In this document: positions 39,001 through 48,011 of the stretch, piece by piece
How the letters are laid out: every line of letters starts with the position of its first letter
How positions within the stretch are numbered: position 1 is the first letter of the stretch
NCBI GenBank assembly: GCA_000708835.1
Contig: DF236960.1
Coordinates: 338,982-402,981 of the forward strand
Reading direction: 5' to 3'
DNA from: Klebsormidium nitens
Taxonomy: Eukaryota > Streptophyta > Klebsormidiophyceae > Klebsormidiales > Klebsormidiaceae
Length of the DNA: 64,000 nt
Notes under the pieces: generated by a model
What the model was told of the DNA's origin: nothing
Databases searched by the model: none
What the model saw: the letters and a program-made list of their open reading frames with translations, nothing else
Position numbers and translations under genes: made by a program

Positions 39001-42000
39001 TCGAAGAATGTTTCGCCCATCGGCATCTGAAAATTGAAGTTCCTGATAGGGGCCCCAGACACTGCGAGGGAAGAAGTTGTCAGCGGGGGAGAGCACAAGG
39101 GGTAAGTTTGAAGTTGCAAATCTGACTTCGTCACCCGATGAGACGCTGGATCGCTGCTGACCACTTGATCCGGTTCATTGAGTCTCTTTGCAGAAAGCGG
39201 ACTTTGAAGAGGCAAGCCTTTCTTCGGGCAACTTCTGCACTCCATATGGAAAGGAGTCAGTAGTCGGATGGAGTAACCAAGTCCCAATTGACTGTCCTTC
39301 AGTCCGAGTAGTGACTAAGTTTGATCGAGATTGCCGCAAAAGCTCCGGCAACCTGTTGGATCCCTAACAACCGCTTTGATGTCGCAAACGGACATAAGCG
39401 TAAACAATACAATCCCCTGATATTCCGAAATCATCAACAAAATGTGGTTAGAGGCACCAACCAGCACAGGTCGTTGGGGTACGTCTGGCACAGGTTCCAG
39501 CTCGACTCCTGCTGGTTCTGCGCCGTGTCGAATGACGTCTGGAACTCGATGATGACGTCATCCGAGGGCATCGCGCCGCAGTCGGGCGTGCATCCGAACC
39601 GTCCGAAGCCGGGGAACTCGATCGGACGGTCGCAGATGCCGTCCCCGCACACAGGGTCCGCCCATAGGGGGGTCAAGATCGTCTCGTTGAGGTAGGCGTA
39701 GATTTCTTCCACTGAATTCACCTTTGTGGCGGTGTTGCCAGAGGAGTCCTGGGGACAAGACGAGAGCCGTCTGACGGCCAGATTCTTTTTGCGCAAAGGA
39801 TCAATGGCAACCAGCCACGGAATCCACAGGGAGCTGCGCAGCTTCCCCCTTGGGATATGGGGCCAATGATTGGGTGAGAGATTACCTCGGGATCTTTGTG
39901 GACCAATTGGTAGATTGCTTAAACCTTTGTGTTTATAACCAGATCAAAGTCAGGGAACTACTGGTACAGATCTAGATTGATACTGAAGCTGCTAGGAAGA
40001 TACCTGTGAACTGACTCTGAGTAGCCTCTAGAACCCTACGTATCTGATCCTGCCTCAAGGACTACCGTACCGGCAAGGGATTCTCCTTTTATTTACATAT
40101 TTGAGGTGAAAACTAAAATCTGCAACTAGACAAGTTGGGCCCCCAGGGAGAAAAGGAGATATGCAAGAAATATTCGGGAAAAGACGTTAAATTGTTGAAT
40201 ATAGGGTGAGAAAAATCAAAATCCTGATGGCCGGAGAAACAATTGTACAACCCGGGCGGAATAACCTCAAGACGTTGATAGTTGATTCTTTGCGGTTCTT
40301 GGAGGTAGATTCTTCTGGCGGTATGGTATTATGGAAGCCTCAGCAAGTTTCCTCAGAAGCAGGGCCCAAAGACGAATACCGATCGATGTAGTGAACAGTA
40401 ACAGCCAGTGAACAGTAACGGAGACGGGTAGGGTTAGTTAGGGGGTTAGGTTGGGTACGGGTGCGGAGCGGGTGTTTCCTTCGGTTAGGTTTTTTAGTAA
40501 CCCCAAAATGCTTACTGTTCACTGGGCTTGCTGTTCACTAGATTGAGAAATACCAAAGACGAGTCCACCATCGCGCCGTTAGACCAGGGTAATTGAGGAA
40601 GCTTCATTAAACGAGAAACTTAAGAAAGCATCGTTTCTGCACCCTCCAATGAAAAGCTAGAAAACGTGTTGACTCTCCCGCATGAAACCCCGTCAAGGGA
40701 ATGCTAAGCCAGGACAGTGACAGTTTCAGGGGCCTTTCAAATTCTGTAGAGTCGTTAACCCCATGATCCTACAGCCTCTCCAATATGACATGGAAGAATG
40801 ACTCTGAAACGCCTATGCTCATAGTGCTTACGGTCAATACCACGACAAACAGGCCACTTGTTGTTGCAGAGCATTCAAGGACGAGTTGGTCAAGAACCAG
40901 CCAAAATCCGAAAACTTGAAAACCCAGTACTGCAAGACTCGTAAGAGGGTTGAAATTCTTAAGCCCCTGTATCATTGAGACCCACCTCTGGGAGCAGAGC
41001 ATTCAAATTCGACTGGATCTAAAACGTAAGACCCTCCAAAACCGTAAACCTCTAAAAGCCTGGATTTGGGAAGTCGGTTACTCACCTCTGGCAGAAGAGA
41101 ATCAAAGGACGAGTTGACCAGGAACGTGTTATATGTGTCGAGTTGCAGGTAGAGAGTGCTCAGGTAGAGCATGACGAAAATCATGAAGGTCCCGAGATTG
41201 AAGTAGCTCTTCTTCTTGTCAAGCTTGTCCTTGACAAGATCGAATACGTGCGCCACGATGCGCTTGTCGTCGCTGCAGGAAGGGGTTTTACTGATGTCAG
41301 CAGGTGCTATTGACAGCTAGGAGCTGCATGTGGGGAGTTGGTCGCAGAAACAATAAAAGTTGAAGTAGGGTTGGTTCTGCCCACCCTTGCCATTGGAGAA
41401 TTGAACAGCCAGGACAACAACCCCGGTCTCACTACCCTTTAAGTAGTGGCTGGAATGAGTGACACTCGAAGGGACTAATGCGATCTGAACAGTTGTGAAA
41501 GCACCCAAAGTCTTACAAACCCTCTAACCTACACAGTTAGTACACCTGGATCCGAACCAACTTTCGAGCAATCAAGGTGTCCAGGGCTCCCAAACCCTAC
41601 GTGCGCTTCATCTCCATGCTACAGGTGAAGCCGGCAAAGGCAGCTGATGCCAGACTGGCGCCAGATATCGCCTGCTGAAGTCAGCATTTCTGGCAAAGAA
41701 CCGCTTTTCCGGAACATTCTAAACCCCAAAACCCTAGAAACCCTGTAAGGTGCAAGCCAGAAAGACAAGGCTGTTGGCAAGCTAGGAGGACATCCACAAC
41801 CACATAGTGCGAGCAGAAAACAAGGGTGCAAAATTCCTCTGAAGCATTTCCTGGACCAATTGGGAGGGATTCTTTAGTCGCTGCATACGGCGCATTTGTT
41901 GGAATGTCCAAGAGACTTCCGCACGGCGTCAATAGACCTTGGATTCAAATCCACTTTTAAACCCCTTGCATAGAAGATCAGTTTCTCCAAGCGTGGTAGC

Positions 42001-43926
42001 AATAGCACATGTCTGTATCAAATCCTCTGGAAACGCTGCAAGACCTCAAATGAAGTGGGTGAAAGACAACATTGCCACAATACTGCCATGTCTTGGGGAA
42101 AGTAGTCAAATTAAAGTGCTCCTAAAACACAGTCGGAAAAGACAAATTGGCCCTTGAGCCACAGTCAGAGGACTTCAACATCTAAGTTCACTGTGGGAAA
42201 ATGGATGAGTGATAGCATTGAGCTGACTTTTATCTCAAAGTGCCACTTGATTGCAGGAACTTCTACCTCTGCTTTTCCTCATAGGTGTTCTGATTCTGTG
42301 GAAGCTTCCAGAATGGTCGTAATTTACACCGTACGCCCATATTGGTTCTTGCTAAACCCTATCATAATAATCATATAGCGGAACACTCCAGCATCAGGGT
42401 CACTAGGCCTCAGGTAAGCTCCCATACAAAACTCTGTGCACAGTCAAAATAATTACCCCAACAATCCTGTGTTTAGCAGAAGCATGGAGTCGCTTGAGCT
42501 TAAGGCCTAGCCATCTGTCAACAAAGTTGTCTTTATCAGAACCAGACTAGTTGATTTTCTGCCAGTACTTCTTTGATTCCTAGCCCCAGAAAGACTTTTC
42601 AACAACCACCTCGGACACTCAAGGGGCTATCCAAGGGGCACTGGCAAACCGTTTTCAGAAACCTATGAGACTTTCGTATGGAAACCTCCCCACACCTGAT
42701 CCTAAACATTGTTGGGCAGGCAAATAAAACAGGTTATGATAGTCATCAAAAACCATTAGCAGGATGGGAAGATGCTCTATGAGCGCAAGCAAGGCTCAAA
42801 CGCTAGCTTATTCCCCAGCAAGCAGCAGTCTGTTCATGAGAAACTGACCTATGAAGGCAATTCAAGCATATCAAAGTATGCACCACTCAAGAACAACCCC
42901 GTTCAGCAATCCAGATCTTTGGCGTCTGAGCAAAGACCAAAAAGAAATTGCAAGTACGGTGCAGCACAGTAGGCCTTTCATGATGCAAAATCAGGCAGCA
43001 TCGACCACAACGTAAGTTGCAACTGTCAGCAGCTACCTCTGTCTCAACAACCAACTCACTTGACAACCAATACCAAAAAGTCTGTTAAAAAGCAGGAAAG
43101 CCATCTTCTGGAGCTTCAATGAGGAAGGATCACAAGGAAGGCATGACCATCCGAAAGATTTCTGACTGTGAAGCCCTCCACATGTGTTTGATGAACTTTC
43201 TTCATGGTCAGCAGGGTAACCTTTGCTTTTGCTTCCGAAGACTTCAAAGTCAAGCGAGGGCAAAGTGGGGGGGTGTGATTATGACTGCTCAAAAGTTTAA
43301 CAGAATAAGAACCCCTGAGCTCAAAGCAGCAAATTTTCTACTTCTATCAGAAGCCTCAACCAGCGAGCAAACCCAAAGCACACCCTCCAACTTAAGGGCA
43401 GGGGTAAGGCAAAAACCCCCTCATGGTCCGACAATGTCGAGCTACTCTTGCCGCATGATTGACCAAGGGAACTAGAAGATAGCAGCCTCCTTTTGCAGAC
43501 AGAATGACCCTCTTGAGCCCCCATGCCCCCTTCCAGTCCTCGTACCCCCTCCAAACCCCAAAACCCCCTCCAGTCCTCATTCCTCCGTCCATTTTTGTAT
43601 GCCCCCTAACATTCCTGGCACCACATTCAGCGCTGCCGAGGACAAGAAACCCTCGTATGATGAAACCACAATGTCAACATCTGTGAGGAAAGGGGCAAAG
43701 CAGCTCACGCTTCAATGACGTTGGTCCCATCTTCCAGCCCCACCGCTCCGTACTTTCCACCATCACCGTCGGACAGGTCGGACATATCAGAGGTTGTGCG
43801 TCCGGGGCCATATCCGGACCGGTACTGAGGGCCGAGGGCGATGTCAGCTGGCCGTTGCCCTTCCTCTGATAGCTTGCGGGCCAGCGCCGCCTTATTGCGC
43901 TTGTTCAAGATCATCTGGACCGCCAT
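20758..43926 (-). CDS. Polycystin (PKD2/TRPP-like) cation channel with Lin12/Notch repeat
   Basis: Twenty-seven phase-consistent exons: 43926-43709, 41272-41086, 39748-39462, 39061-38951, 38817-38706, 38319-38197, 37472-37326, 36792-36606, 36193-36063, 35408-35118, 34562-34358, 33375-33223, 32627-32487, 32042-31803, 31104-30972, 29576-29393, 28908-28767, 28228-28051, 27492-27370, 26597-26403, 25683-25503, 24962-24903, 24214-24074, 23533-23366, 22670-22545, 21703-21560, 21054-20758; about 1,534 residues. The ATG at 43926 sits in gccgccATGg. S1 (FMIFVMLYLSTLYLQL) is near residue 95. A Cys-rich extracellular loop of about 900 residues follows, with CGDGICDRPIEFPGFGRFGC near 170 and a Notch-type repeat (NNGLCDTECNN, FDGGDC) near 790. 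S2 FRACLEIIVALMVLYNIY, S3 VDILSITLMFVCIIIW, S4 IFLVIVRVLKLF, S5 FFVLWFIFFLGYAFMGHMIFG, pore helix and filter FRTLQWSMTACFLMILGDTE, and S6 MVFIIMNFLVAIAVDAF end near 1285. The cytosolic tail is charged, with a KKRRKKKK run and a helical coiled-coil-like segment. TRPP channels carry Ca2+ and monovalent cations, often in ciliary membranes. The eighth exon and the last stop are the least certain. The intron after 36063 starts with GC. Confidence 0.9.
22105..22200. repeat. Hairpin with telomere-like CCCTAAAA units
   Basis: ggtttttaggg and ggttttagg on the left face ccctaaaaccctaaaaa on the right, so the segment can fold back. The unit ccctaaaa equals TTTTAGGG reversed, a telomere-type unit. A matching pair of units lies at 20859-20874, and a related foldback at 30432-30492 (gtttcagggtacctgaaac core). 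These lie in polycystin introns or its last exon. Confidence 0.5.
24661..24840. repeat. ~37-base tandem repeat, about five units, intronic
   Basis: Units share catctgatggctagg-gcgtcccaaaac with drift (cacacctgacggctagaagcgtcccaaaac, then four further variants ending at gcatcc). This lies in the polycystin intron between exons 22 and 23 and carries no coding signal. Confidence 0.65.
25336..25392 (-). repeat. Decayed copy of polycystin exon 21 end (S5)
   Basis: catgtggcccataaaggcgta at 25356-25378 is identical to 25528-25549 in the true exon. The flanking atgctgcgccaaaatg aligns to atgctccgcccaaaga. The copy lies in the next intron downstream in transcript order. Two copies of the same exon's start lie on its other side at about 25800-25856 and 26010-26060 (gacgcccatcttgggctgg is exact). 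Confidence 0.8.
26631..26810. repeat. Tandem duplication of ~90 bases, intronic
   Basis: Two units start with gtgggtcaag and contain attgattgcgcaa/gttgattgcgcaa, aaaaaggagaa, cctcaagctgacgtgacgt and gtgttac. They differ at a handful of positions and by a short insert, so this is a fairly recent local duplication. It lies in the polycystin intron between exons 19 and 20. Confidence 0.75.
28388..28432 (-). repeat. Decayed copy of polycystin exon 18 start
   Basis: ctcggcacctggcaaacgga is exact between 28401 and 28221 (the true exon start plus its splice acceptor), with cgagaggt/gagaggcc and gctga-ctgg similarity on either side. The copy lies about 180 bases away in the preceding intron. It preserves the acceptor, so it could act as a decoy site. 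Confidence 0.8.
31200..31562 (-). repeat. Three decayed copies of polycystin exon 15 start
   Basis: Copies at about 31200-31260, 31345-31420 and 31495-31562 share agatgacgtc-aa-gacag--gcagctgttcaccgaccacctg and ggccaagcagca-gctgc with the true exon at 31045-31105. All three lie in the preceding intron, spaced about 150 bases apart, and keep the ctgc acceptor region. They form a decaying tandem array of an exon edge. Confidence 0.85.
32090..32312 (-). repeat. Two decayed copies of the Notch-repeat exon start
   Basis: The true exon 14 (31940-32042) has aaagcgcacgcgaagttgttg, then ttgcacgagggtgcgcactcg and ggcgccgtcgaggcgttgtctgc. The segment 32105-32210 repeats these as aaagcgcacgcaaactgttg, gcgagggcactcggacgcg and ggcaacgtcgaaattatctgc. 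The segment 32270-32312 keeps gaacggcgatgtcgaagggttgtct. Both lie in the preceding intron. Confidence 0.8.
32865..33130 (-). repeat. Two decayed copies of polycystin exon 12 end
   Basis: The true exon edge at 33217-33290 reads actcactggtgcccaggatg, then aaccgggtccttgg and gcccggtctcgaagg. The copy at 33063-33125 keeps ctcactggtgcccgggatgc, accgggcctta and gcccagtctcgaaggg. The copy at about 32865-32920 keeps aatcgggtccttaacgg and acccggtctcgg. Both lie in the following intron, with the first retaining the splice donor region. Confidence 0.8.
34645..34830 (-). repeat. Decayed copies of polycystin exon 11 start
   Basis: gcctgggagatgttatttgctggtgggactgta at 34677-34709 resembles gcttgggagatgttgtacttgctggtagggccgta at 34510-34544 of the true exon. 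A weaker trace lies at about 34800-34845 (gatgagctgtgcctgg, gctgctgccgg). Confidence 0.6.
35545..35620 (-). repeat. Decayed copy of polycystin exon 10 start
   Basis: ttgccgctggtggggttggcaccagtctggggagaggaagtcagggttac matches ttgccgctggttggatcggcgccggtctggggggaagaaatcacggttag at 35380-35430. The acceptor-bearing part (gtctgggg) is preserved. A smaller tandem of cacggttagctttcagggtt lies at 35424-35470 between them. Confidence 0.8.
37640..37690 (-). repeat. Decayed copy of polycystin exon 7 start
   Basis: gcacaccgcattctgggtgcagatctgcacg at 37656-37686 matches gcacaccgcattctgggcgcaaatctgcaatc at 37448-37480, covering the exon start and its acceptor. The copy translates to ICTQNAVCG, still close to ICAQNAVCA, so a cryptic exon is conceivable. 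Confidence 0.8.
38378..38510 (+). repeat. MITE-like element, GT-core family, copy 2
   Basis: The terminal inverted repeat is 17 bases with one mismatch: tttagcaaaagtaagct on the left and the reverse complement of tttagcgaaagtaagct on the right. The core is gtttagggtgggtacgggtgc. The left arm repeats a related motif just outside (ttagcagaagtagac). It is 133 bases long and lies in a polycystin intron. Confidence 0.65.
40389..40540 (+). repeat. MITE-like element, GT-core family, copy 3
   Basis: The ends are about 31 bases, each containing the motif agtgaacagtaa twice: tagtgaacagtaac-agcc-agtgaacagtaac on the left, and its inverse with two or three changes on the right. The core is ggttgggtacgggtgcggag, as in copies 1, 2 and 4. 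The element is 152 bases and lies in polycystin intron 2. It has no coding capacity. Confidence 0.7.
40860..41022 (-). repeat. Two decayed copies of polycystin exon 2 end
   Basis: The true exon end at 41080-41123 reads actcacctctggcagaagag, then caaaggacgagttgaccaggaac. The copy at 40981-41020 keeps cccacctctggga-gcagagcattcaa. The copy at 40864-40900 keeps tgcagagcattcaaggacgagttggtcaagaacc. Both lie in the following intron. Confidence 0.75.
43518..43568 (-). other. Potential G-quadruplex motif in polycystin intron 1
   Basis: Five C-runs on the plus strand (43518-43522, 43526-43530, 43545-43549, 43556-43559, 43564-43568) give five G-runs of 4-5 on the transcribed-sense minus strand. Three of them are separated by only 4-6 bases. 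It lies about 150 bases downstream of exon 1. Confidence 0.5.
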
Positions 43927-44898
43927 GGCGGCGGCCAAAGAGGGGCTGAGAGCACGGCGGCCCTGTTTAGAGCACTTTTTAGGAGCTGCTTAAACCCGAA
44001 GGAGATGCAGCTCGCTGGCTAGACCATAATGTCTTTTTAGGCGCTTGAATCTTTCGGAGTCTCCAGACTTGTCCTTGTAGCAGCGTGTTTGTCACATTCT
44101 GTGGACAGCAAAAGAACGAAGCTGCCTTCAAAACCGGAATGTGTGCTATGAAAGCTACAGGCTCAGCAATATAGAATCTAATTTACACCATCCTGAACCT
44201 CGTGGCGTTGAAAGGCAGCAGAACGTCAACCTCTTCTTTCTTGCTCTTCTTCTCAACCTTGGGACAAGCACACAAGCTGCTGCTGACGTCCTCCCGTACA
44301 AAGTACAAACGCATATGCTTCGGTGTGAGTGGCGGCGAAAATGACAGGCGACCTTGATCTTTGTCTCGCACACAATTTCCAGACTGTGAACTGTACAAGG
44401 GGGAGAATTTGGATACAATTACAGATGTTTTTACAAACGGAAGTCGCCACTAAAGCTGGCAAACAGAATTGGGCACCTTTTGAGATCGGCCTGTGGGCCC
44501 TGCTCAGTGCTGCATTCGCTTGCTACCGTACCTGGCGTGCACAATGCACAGCAGCACAGCGTACAAACTTCAATTTTATTTTCCATCATTGCCGTCGCCA
44601 TCCCGTGCATGAGCTGTCGCATTGCAACTTAATTCACCGGGTGATCAAATGTCAGGCATGACGACGCGTGACGAACCTTATACACGCCGCACGGATCCCA
44701 GAAACTCTCTAGGAGTCGTCTTTTGCTCGTAAATTCCAACATGTCACATCCTTGGAATGAGGAACTGTTCAAGTGTTCCTGGAACACTTGAAAGTCCATA
44801 CCTACTTTCACTGGCAGCCCCCGCGCATAATCAGGGACCGTGTCCGTACAAACTGACGTGATCCATAGCCTATGAGGTACTGGTCCCGGTGATGAATG

Positions 44899-45366
44899 GG
44901 TTAGGGCCTGGTCGCATGCCGCCAACATCGACAGATTTCGGTAGAAAGTTTGGGTTGACTTTGGCCAGGTGGCACGGTGGTGTCGTAAAGTAAAGTACAG
45001 TTTTCGACGCCGATATTCGATAAATGTTGGCGACGCTTGGAGACCCGGCAAACAAGTAAAATTAAGTTCGGAAGAAAAAAGCTGGAAAAGCCCTGACACC
45101 TACCGAGCAGGAGCAGTCGAGAATCCTGCCCAGGAAAAGTGCTCGGTTCATGACTTTTGGTCACCAACACAATCTGGCAGGCTGACAGGCTAGCCTACCA
45201 GATTCTGTTGGTTTTCGGAACAATGATTGGGCAAAATTTCCGCATCGATGGTACTTTCTGCCGGTGTCCAAGTTTTGGATTGGCATGCGGTCAGGCGGCG
45301 TCTCCAAAACCGACACATTCTATCGAAATCTGTCGATGTTGGCGGCAGGCGACCAGGCCCTTAGCC
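44899..45366. repeat. Foldback element with ~58-base inverted arms
   Basis: Left arm 44899-44956 contains ggcctggtcgcatgccgcca, then acatcgacagatttcggtag. The right arm 45305-45366 is its inverse (tatcgaaatctgtcgatgtt, ggcggcaggcgaccaggcc). About 50 of 58 positions agree. The spacer is about 350 bases with no coding signal. It resembles a non-autonomous foldback or MITE element. Confidence 0.65.
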
Positions 45367-45442
45367 AGTCAGCCGGAGTCGAAGTTTTTGAATCGGGGTC
45401 TGGAGCCGGTCACCGAGCTTCACTGTTTGCCACGATATTGCC

Positions 45443-45824
45443 AGAGATCGTGGCGCAACCTAATTGATTGCGCCAATTGGGGTTGCGCCGGATTGCGCCA
45501 ATATTCCGCCCAGAGCCCCTATTTCGCCGACCCGGCGCAACTCTCAAAACATTTCGCTTATATGCACATAAGACAGAGGTTTTGAGACCAAAGTTGGTCA
45601 AATCAGATTTCAGAGAGGTCGATGGCGGGACTTTGAGTCGAGAGATTGTCTCGGAGTCCCTGCATATTAGTTGTTAGTGATTATTATAAGGAAAGAGCAG
45701 ACTAGTGCATACGCGGCTAGCTGGAAACCCTTGCATTTCGCCAATTTCGCCGAATTGCGCCAATTAGTGCATTTTCAATTAGGGTTAGTGCATAGCGGGT
45801 TTGCATTTCGCCACGATCTCTGGA
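45443..45824. repeat. Candidate element with 15-base terminal inverted repeats
   Basis: ccagagatcgtggcg at the left end is perfectly inverted as cgccacgatctctgg at the right end. The interior repeats gattgcgccaat-like words. Flanks show gatattg on the left and atcatattg on the right, which could be a damaged target duplication but is not exact. Confidence 0.4.
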
Positions 45825-48011
45825 TCATATTGCAGATAGTTTCTGACCAGTGGATTGCAATGCCGGGCCCCAATTGATCGGGACTAATACAGATTTCGGT
45901 TAACCTTATTGCATGGTTGGCTTGACCACTGCCCAATCATCAATGCCATGGATGATTGCACAGCCGGCCGCCACAGGCTTTCAATGCTGAGTTGCCACGT
46001 GCATAACAACATGAAAATGAAGGTCGAAAATCTGGATCCCGGATACCTAATAAATATCAAGCTGCAGGGAGTCGGGACTCGAGACACGCTAGTCGGGTTA
46101 GCTTCGGGGTTTCAATTTGGTTTGGTGGCTGAGCTGCTGCGAGTGGCCGAGGTGCAGGGAGTGGCTAACATTCAGGGTTCGGAACTATCAGGTTTAGCTT
46201 TGTTAATATTCCCGATGCGTCTAAGTTGCATCTAAGTTGCACCAATTCGGCGAGCCGTACCGTACGGAGTATCGACAAGCCAACCTGGTCCATACTCAAA
46301 GAAGCCTTCAAACCTCGCAGGGCTCGCACCATTTCCGCCGAACCGCGGCCGGCGGCACGCGCTCGTCTGGTGGAGTCGGACCGCTGTGGCCGGCGGCCGC
46401 CGCGCTCGCCGCCCATGCAGAGGACGAAGTATCTTCGCGCCTTCGGATTATCGGATCATCTGTAATAGCTATTGTCTAAGGTTGGCCGGCAGCTTATAAT
46501 GTACGTGCCCGGTTTTTCCGGCTCATTGAATTGAGGACGCGAAGACGTGCTCTCTAGCTCTCGTACCAAAGCTCAAAATACCTAACCTATAATCCGACTC
46601 GATATATTTAATGATACATGTGGATACATCGAGTTGACGTGGCAGCGGAAAATGCAGCATTTTTGTCGTTCGGGATTCTAGGCCTGGTTGGCATCGAAAG
46701 CAAATAATGCGAGGTAATGATCTAATCTGCCCTGGAAGGACTTTCACCGTTCTCGAAGTTGTTTCCTTTCGGAGTAGCATGCTTTTATTGAGGTTATCAC
46801 CCTCTCATACCGCTCGAGGGCCAGGCTCTCACAAAGCACAAAGCGTCCTGACCTCGCAAATGTGAAACTCATGATACTAAGATGAATCTTCCTAATCGAT
46901 CGTGCTACCAACCTTGAATGTGGCACTAGGTATATGAGAGGATTCCAGGGAGTCATCATGTGGGCCGTTAATCTCGCGCTTTCAAATAGCGGCGCGCGAC
47001 AGCCTACTAATCTACTAAGTAATCGAGCAATGCGCTGATATGGAACTTTTTGGTACTTACTATCTCGATATGATTGCGACTGCTAATCTGTATGTACTAT
47101 AATGAGTACCAATGTTACTAGGTGAAATGCATGGGTTACAGATTGCTACGGTCGAGGCAAACGGACTGGCAAACAGAAAGGATAGCATGCAAAGGGCCGC
47201 TAGCTGTTGTCAAGATCTCGCTCCTCTCCAAGCTGGCCGGCCTGAGTATATTGGTACTTTGCTGCATCCTGATGACTCAGCTTGAGAGTTACCTCGTAAT
47301 CTCGACGTGGTCTTTCTTGTATCATAAGCACACCACTAATTGTTGAATATCAACGGCCAAACAAACAGAAGGGCTGCAGTACAGCCTCATGGCGCCACTG
47401 CATTGTTGCACGTTACTCGTTCAACACTACGAGCGTACCACTAGCTGACGTGTTGCAAATTAATCAGGGATATGCAGCGAAGGCTTGTTATTCCAGGGAC
47501 TTAGACCTGCACAGGAGGGGGGCTAGGAGCAATTTGTAAGATCGAAATCTCGCCACTCCCATAAGCAAATTCGACTTGTTTCCAGTGGACACAATCCGAG
47601 GATTCATAACCTTACTGTAAAGTCCCGGTAACGATGGGTCTCCTTGGGAGTCTATTGCTTTATATCATCCACTGAACCGTGACTGAAACAGAAGGCTTAC
47701 AAAAGATTCCTACCTACGAATAGGCACACTCAAGAGATCAGCCTTCAACGACAATTCTGCACAATTTCGGCTTTCGTGGGCCAAAGAAAATACTAACCAC
47801 AAAGGTCTCTCGAATGGCAGCACTCATGAGGCGTTTCCATGACCCAACATTCGTGGTCCTTTGCTCTGGACATCTCACAGTACAAATTGGGGCTCTAGCT
47901 TTCTTTACTCTATGCATGTGATACGCTTTTCCAGGGAACTGACTGGTTATGGCCAGATCCATGGCCGGTCGATCACGAAGCAAGACGAAGAGACTTGCCT
48001 GAGTTGCGTTC

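Larger units (their letters stand above)
43927..48011. other. Intergenic region upstream of polycystin
   Basis: I see no gene. It should hold the polycystin promoter near 43940-44200. Short open frames throughout lack domains. Two inverted-repeat elements are listed separately. The 45420-45850 part is rich in repeated attgcgccaatt- and tttcgccaattt-type words. Confidence 0.45.
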
